A DNA stretch of 16,746 bases from CAVQWH01 sp963717595 (GTDB taxonomy: Bacteria; Patescibacteriota; Saccharimonadia; Saccharimonadales; Saccharimonadaceae). Where the stretch lies: the NCBI GenBank assembly GCA_963717595.1, contig CAVQWH010000003.1:1-16746 (forward strand), in the 5' to 3' direction. The notes under the pieces are model-generated. The model did no database searches, was not told the origin of the DNA, and saw nothing but the letters and a program-made list of their open reading frames with translations. Below are positions 13,393 through 16,746 of this stretch, piece after piece. Position 1 is the first letter of the stretch. Each line of letters opens with the position of its first letter. The position numbers and the translations under genes are program-made.

Positions 13393-14103
13393 ATGGCAAA
13401 AAAAACTATAAAAGCCAGCGGTGGCATGAAAATTGACGCACCGCTTGGGGCGTTGCTAGCAGAGTTTGTTGGTACGTTTATATTCGCGGCAGTAGTGGTT
13501 GCAACTCAGGGGCAACCTATTTTTATTTTGTTCGCACTAACCGTAATTGTTTTAGCAGTTGGCGGCTTGTCAGGCGCTCATTTTAACCCGGCAATCACAT
13601 TTGCTAGTTGGGCAACTCGACGAATAGGTACTCTAAAAGCAGTTGGCTACATCATAGCCCAAGTACTGGGAGCTATGCTTGCCTTGGTAGTGCTAAATGC
13701 GCTTCTTAATGGCCAGCCATCACAGGTTAACCCAGTTGGTGGCGGAGCTATAAGCCCACAACTTTATAAAGCTCCTACGCTCGTAATCGGCAAAGAATGG
13801 TACACCTTCTTTGCAGAAATGCTGGGCGCAGCTATATTCGGCTTTGGCGTAGCAAGTGCATTTACCAACTTTAAAGATCGAATTTCATCAGCCTTCAGCA
13901 TTGGCGGCGGCATGTTCCTCGGTTTGGTAATCGCAGGTAGCACAGCTATCCTGAACCCAGCTGTTGCAGTTTCATTGCAAGCTATTAAGTGGGAAGCTTG
14001 GCCACTAGCTATCTACATTTTCTCTACTTGTGTAGGTATGTTAGTTGGATTCCTGCTATACGACCTCTTCCAAAAAGATGTCGCAAAATCAGCTAAAAAA
14101 TAA
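13393..14103 (+). CDS. Aquaporin / MIP-family channel with non-canonical second NPA flank
   Basis: Integral membrane channel for water or small neutral solutes. The 236-residue protein has six hydrophobic segments and the two half-helix motifs HFNPAITFA (NPA 65-67) and LNPAVAV (NPA 188-190). In orthodox aquaporins and glyceroporins the second NPA is followed by the Arg of the aromatic/arginine filter; here the next residue is Val, so the filter must be built differently and selectivity cannot be inferred. The N-terminus is basic (MAKKTIKASGG). ATG at 13393 is the only possible start because TAA lies in frame four codons upstream. The AGGAGG at 13374-13379 is 13 bases from it, unusually far. 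It is a single-gene unit closed by a bidirectional terminator. Confidence 0.93.
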   Translation: MAKKTIKASGGMKIDAPLGALLAEFVGTFIFAAVVVATQGQPIFILFALTVIVLAVGGLSGAHFNPAITFASWATRRIGTLKAVGYIIAQVLGAMLALVVLNALLNGQPSQVNPVGGGAISPQLYKAPTLVIGKEWYTFFAEMLGAAIFGFGVASAFTNFKDRISSAFSIGGGMFLGLVIAGSTAILNPAVAVSLQAIKWEAWPLAIYIFSTCVGMLVGFLLYDLFQKDVAKSAKK

Positions 14104-14122
14104 GTACGAGACGACTGACCAA

Positions 14123-14149
14123 CAAAACCCCGGCGTGTCCGGGGTTTTG
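14123..14149. terminator. Bidirectional Rho-independent terminator
   Basis: An 11-bp perfect stem (CAAAACCCCGG, loop CGTGT, CCGGGGTTTTG) between the convergent aquaporin and rmuC genes. T-rich sequence within and after the arm (TTTTGCGTTTGTTTT) serves the plus strand; the complementary A-run serves the minus strand. Confidence 0.85.
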
Positions 14150-14157
14150 CGTTTGTT

Positions 14158-15231
14158 TTAGTCGCTTTGCGGTTTATCTAAAGCTAGCGGATCAACCTTA
14201 GGAGTAGAGTCGGCAATCTTAACTACGTCTTTATCCATTTTGCCCAGCTCTTTGTGAGCATTGTTAAAATGGCTAACTGTATGCCCGATAGAATTACCTA
14301 GCTTTTGCATTAAAGCTTCATGAGTTGTGAAATGACGGCCTAGGTCAATGACACGCTTCTGGATTTCTTTAGCCTGCTCTTCAATCTGCAAGCTTCTCAG
14401 TCCCTGTAGGACGGTCTGAACATAAGCCATGAAGCTCGTAGGACTAACTATGATAACGTGCTTGTCACGAAAGGCGTATTCCAGTAAATCTCTAGCACTT
14501 GTGCCGCCGCTTCCCACTTTATTGATAAGTAAGTCATAGTAAATCGCTTCGCTAGGGATGAACATAAAAGCAAAATCCATAGTGTTTTCTTGTGGGCGAA
14601 TATATTTTGCCGTTTCATCAATACGCTTTTTTAGATCAGCCTTAAAAGTCGCAACTAACTTAGCTTTTGCAGCTTTATCTTTTTCCTCAATTATTCGGTT
14701 GTAGTTTTCCAGCGAAAACTTAGAGTCAATCGGCAAAATCTGACCTTTTTCTAAGAAAATAACGGCGTCAACAATCTCGCCATCTTTAAATTTATATTGC
14801 AATTGAAAACGACCGGGCGGCAAAACATTCTTTAGTACGTTTTCTAAATAATACTCGCCCAATACACCACGCTGCTTTGGATTTTGCAAGACGTTCTGCA
14901 GAGTTTTTAGCTCGTCCGCTACGTCTACCACCCGCTTGTTAGTTTCATCTAACTTCGTAAGGCGCTGGGTGACTTCTGTGATTATCTTGGCGCTCTGAGC
15001 AAATTGACGCTGAATCGAAGTATTAAGCTGAGCCTGAGACTTAGTAAGCTTTTCGTTAATATTTTCGTGTAAAGTTTGCTGCAGCTCATTAACGCCTTTA
15101 TTTAGGTTGTCTATGTCAGTCTTTAGCAAATGCGTAGCCTGTGAATCGCCGCCCTTAGAAGTTTGAGCGAACATAAAGGCCACCAAGCCAACTATGACTA
15201 GCACCAATACCCCAATAATTGCTATTTCCAT
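14158..15231 (-). CDS. rmuC: RmuC-family DNA recombination protein
   Basis: RmuC proteins are predicted PD-(D/E)xK-type nucleases that limit rearrangement at inverted repeats; the biochemical role is poorly defined. 357 residues: an N-terminal membrane helix (about 3-22, IAIIGVLVLVIVGLVAFMF), a coiled coil (about 30-118), then the conserved domain. RGVLGEYYLENVL (121-133), DGEIVDAVIFL (150-160), LPIDSKFSLENY (166-177), FMFIPSEAIYYDL and VIIVSPTSFMAYV are all RmuC hallmarks; D155 and the DSK are the likely catalytic residues. ATG at 15231 follows TATAAT (15241-15246) by nine bases with no ribosome binding site, so a near-leaderless start is likely. It lies 21 bases after the membrane protein upstream and could also be read through. 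Confidence 0.93.
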   Translation of the reverse strand: MEIAIIGVLVLVIVGLVAFMFAQTSKGGDSQATHLLKTDIDNLNKGVNELQQTLHENINEKLTKSQAQLNTSIQRQFAQSAKIITEVTQRLTKLDETNKRVVDVADELKTLQNVLQNPKQRGVLGEYYLENVLKNVLPPGRFQLQYKFKDGEIVDAVIFLEKGQILPIDSKFSLENYNRIIEEKDKAAKAKLVATFKADLKKRIDETAKYIRPQENTMDFAFMFIPSEAIYYDLLINKVGSGGTSARDLLEYAFRDKHVIIVSPTSFMAYVQTVLQGLRSLQIEEQAKEIQKRVIDLGRHFTTHEALMQKLGNSIGHTVSHFNNAHKELGKMDKDVVKIADSTPKVDPLALDKPQSD

Positions 15232-15240
15232 ACTAGCTTA

Positions 15241-15246
15241 ATTATA
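15241..15246 (-). promoter_or_regulatory. -10 box of rmuC
   Basis: Perfect TATAAT on the minus strand, nine bases before the rmuC ATG, with no convincing -35 and no Shine-Dalgarno. Confidence 0.45.
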
Positions 15247-15252
15247 ACGTTT

Positions 15253-15741
15253 TTAGACTGCAATAGCTATGCGTGCTAACACCACTAAAACTATCAGTAA
15301 AACCACTGCTATGGTGATGTTATAGATTTTCAGCACCCAAGCAAACAAAGCATAAGCCAAAGCATATAAAACAGCCGTCCAGGCCAGTGCTTCAAACCAC
15401 ACAAATCCTTGCAATAAATCTTGCAAACTCCACAAGCTAACAATTGCGCCTAGAGCCACTAGAACCGGCCTGTAAATACCACTCCTTACCAAAGCTACAA
15501 CTCCAGCTATTGCCATCAGGACCGCGGCCATATTGAAAGCTATGTTGCCGTTGTCTGCGCAAGTCGCTGCTGAGGAGTGGCAAATTAAAGAATTAAAGAT
15601 GACGTGTTGGAAAAACCAGCTAATCAACCAAGTTAAAATTCCTACGCCCAACCCTATTAGGGCGGCCGTGATTAGGCTCTGGCGATCAATATCGACAAAC
15701 TTAGGTGCTTCATTCTTGGATGTTTCAACAGTTTGCTCCAC
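15253..15741 (-). CDS. Five-helix membrane protein, unknown function
   Basis: About 163 codons including the stop. I place the start at GTG 15741 rather than TTG 15747 because AAGGAG ends exactly six bases before the GTG but abuts the TTG. A polar N-terminus of ~25 residues is followed by a hydrophobic helix (ITAALIGLGVGILTWLISWF). A loop then carries two cysteines seven residues apart (CHSSAATC), likely external and disulfide-bonded. Four more hydrophobic segments run to the C-terminus (ending VLARIAIAV). No charged catalytic residues or transport motif are evident inside the helices. The layout resembles small conserved membrane proteins of Saccharibacteria, but I cannot name the family. 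It has its own good promoter (15765-15793) and is followed 21 bases later by rmuC. Confidence 0.75.
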   Translation of the reverse strand: MEQTVETSKNEAPKFVDIDRQSLITAALIGLGVGILTWLISWFFQHVIFNSLICHSSAATCADNGNIAFNMAAVLMAIAGVVALVRSGIYRPVLVALGAIVSLWSLQDLLQGFVWFEALAWTAVLYALAYALFAWVLKIYNITIAVVLLIVLVVLARIAIAV

Positions 15742-15764
15742 AGCCAACTCCTTACTATGGAGCT

Positions 15765-15793
15765 ATTATACCCGCTTTTAGCTCTGGAAGCAA
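15765..15793 (-). promoter_or_regulatory. Promoter of the five-helix membrane protein
   Basis: Minus strand TTGCTT (15788-15793), 17 bases, TATAAT (15765-15770). The leader is short and contains AAGGAG, which selects the GTG start at 15741. Confidence 0.65.
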
Positions 15794-15798
15794 AAATA

Positions 15799-16284
15799 TT
15801 ATTTAGACCACTGACGAATACGGTCGGGAGCTGTGAAATACCACAGCGCGCCAATCAGTGCGAAAAAAGCTCCGCCGGCTACATCCAGCGGAGTATGGAC
15901 TAATGCCAAAACACGGCCCAACGCTACTAAAAAGGTTAAGACGCCAAGAAATATAGCAAGTTTATATTTTTTAGTTTCAAACCATACAGCTAAAGTAATA
16001 GCGCTAACTAGCATCACATGGTCAGACGGAAACCCTGAATTACTAAGATACGCCGCACCTGGTGAAACACCAAGTTGTACGAACGGCCTTGTTATGTCCG
16101 GCTGCCACACCATTGCTATAAGCTCGGCTAATAGCAATGCCGTGAGGCCAGCCATAATTACCCGAGCATAAGCTTGGTAACGCTTTTTAGAAGGCACGTA
16201 GCAAAGAAGTGCATAAGCTCCAATTAACGCAATAGGCACCATCAAGCCATCGGCCATTATTCTAATTAAAAGACTGCTATTCAT
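15799..16284 (-). CDS. PAP2-type membrane phosphatase
   Basis: Type 2 phosphatidic acid phosphatase-like enzyme, 161 residues, with about five hydrophobic helices. Such enzymes dephosphorylate lipid phosphates or undecaprenyl pyrophosphate on the outer face of the membrane. The three-part active site is present in modified form: TRPF (R66-P67), FPSDHV (86-90; usual PSGH, His89 the proton donor) and GRVLALVHTPLD (123-134; usual SRxxxxxHxxxD, nucleophile H130, D134). The Lys of the first motif (KxxxxxxRP) is not found at its place, Gly of PSGH is Asp and Ser of SRx is Gly. The catalytic His, Arg and Asp remain, so activity is plausible. ATG at 16284 lies 26 bases after the upstream gene without a ribosome binding site, so operonic or leaderless expression is likely. 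Confidence 0.88.
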   Translation of the reverse strand: MNSSLLIRIMADGLMVPIALIGAYALLCYVPSKKRYQAYARVIMAGLTALLLAELIAMVWQPDITRPFVQLGVSPGAAYLSNSGFPSDHVMLVSAITLAVWFETKKYKLAIFLGVLTFLVALGRVLALVHTPLDVAGGAFFALIGALWYFTAPDRIRQWSK

Positions 16285-16310
16285 AACTAAGCAGCTTTAT
16301 CATCTCACTA

Positions 16311-16703
16311 CTAGCTTTGTTTTTCAACCAAACGGTGCAATCTTTTTTGCAAGAACCTGTTGATCTTGCGGTCACTCCAACCTCGGCGTTTTAGTTCATC
16401 CTTCAGTTTACCTACTACCGCCTTTTGAAAAGCTAAGCGGTTTTTAAAACCGTGATGTTTTAAAACTTGGTCAAAGCTATGTATTTTTAATTCTTGTTTG
16501 AGTTCATCTGGGCTAATCCCTAATACACTTGCCCTAAGTTCCATTTTCTTATCGTGTCGATTTTGTAAGCGCTGCAGTTTTTTAATACTCTTCGGCATGC
16601 CGCCGCGGCTGCGACCCGTAGATGCCATGGTTGCGCTGGCGCTACTAAGCGTAAGCATAGTAACAATCAGAAGCACAGCTAAAGATTTAGTAGCTATTTT
16701 CAT
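16311..16703 (-). CDS. Small secreted basic helical protein, unknown function
   Basis: 130 residues. A clear Sec signal peptide (MKIATKSLAVLLIVTMLTL; cleavage probably near SASATMAS) is followed by a Gly/Arg/Ser patch (STGRSRGGMPK) and then ~95 strongly basic, helical residues. The segment LRASVLGISPDELKQELK, then FDQVLKHHGFKNRLAF, follows the pattern LGISxEEL...L..G.SL..IA...G found in small secreted or periplasmic proteins of the DUF2680 kind; this is a pattern resemblance, not an assignment. The mature part has no cysteine and no catalytic motif, and its high positive charge would suit binding to teichoic acid, nucleic acid or a host surface. ATG at 16703 has AAGGAGG eight bases upstream. 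It is followed by the PAP2 gene 26 bases later, probably in one operon. Confidence 0.75.
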   Translation of the reverse strand: MKIATKSLAVLLIVTMLTLSSASATMASTGRSRGGMPKSIKKLQRLQNRHDKKMELRASVLGISPDELKQELKIHSFDQVLKHHGFKNRLAFQKAVVGKLKDELKRRGWSDRKINRFLQKRLHRLVEKQS

Positions 16704-16746
16704 AACTATACCCTCCTTAAAAGCATTAAAGTGCTCGTGTTTCTAT

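Noticed and set aside
1..16746. Alternative genetic code (TGA as Gly or Trp)
   Set aside because: The Nudix gene and pheS end normally at TGA and no conserved protein here is interrupted by in-frame TGA.
1..16746. tRNA, rRNA or other RNA genes
   Set aside because: Scanning the gaps by eye on both strands showed no T-loop GTTCRANNC pattern with matching stems and no rRNA-like stretch; gaps are too short for most RNA genes.

Overview
The window looks like a compact bacterial chromosome segment, most probably from Candidatus Saccharibacteria (TM7) or a close Patescibacteria/CPR relative. This is an inference from gene content and style: roughly 40% GC by eye, short intergenic gaps, many small one-to-five-helix membrane proteins, several genes whose -10 box sits only 5-9 bases before the start codon, and a repertoire of partial sugar-phosphate metabolism (RpiB, GAPDH), redox proteins, PheRS, aquaporin and RmuC. 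TGA is used as a stop (Nudix gene, pheS), which argues against the recoded Gracilibacteria/SR1 lineages. No marker gene fixes the lineage.

Left part (1-2800): the 5' portion of rpiB runs off the left edge on the minus strand. Two small AT-rich membrane-protein genes on the plus strand follow, each with a TGGTAAAAT-type promoter directly at its start codon. Between them lie a strong hairpin and a possible gene remnant. Next is a secreted SGNH/GDSL hydrolase on the minus strand, broken by two mutually compensating frameshifts.

Middle part (2880-8600): GAPDH (minus), a Nudix hydrolase (plus), a PAPS-type sulfotransferase and a family I inorganic pyrophosphatase (both minus), a glycerophosphodiester phosphodiesterase (plus), then a tight glutaredoxin-trxB operon and a membrane-anchored FKBP prolyl isomerase (both minus). 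The two convergent pairs here are nearly abutting (1-2 bases) with no terminator between them. The divergent pairs use closely spaced or interleaved promoters.

Right part (8658-16746): pheS-pheT (ATGA overlap, own promoter); a two-gene operon of unrecognised single-pass membrane proteins; a divergent aquaporin closed by a bidirectional terminator; and a minus-strand envelope-flavoured run of rmuC, a five-helix membrane protein, a PAP2-type phosphatase and a small secreted basic protein.

Functionally the window is mostly housekeeping: pentose-phosphate and lower glycolysis steps, phosphate recycling (PPase, GDPD, PAP2), thiol redox, phenylalanine charging, water/solute transport and DNA maintenance. 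The accessory-looking items are the broken hydrolase, the sulfotransferase and the small membrane or secreted proteins. I see no RNA genes, CRISPR array, complete mobile element or convincing new multi-gene system.
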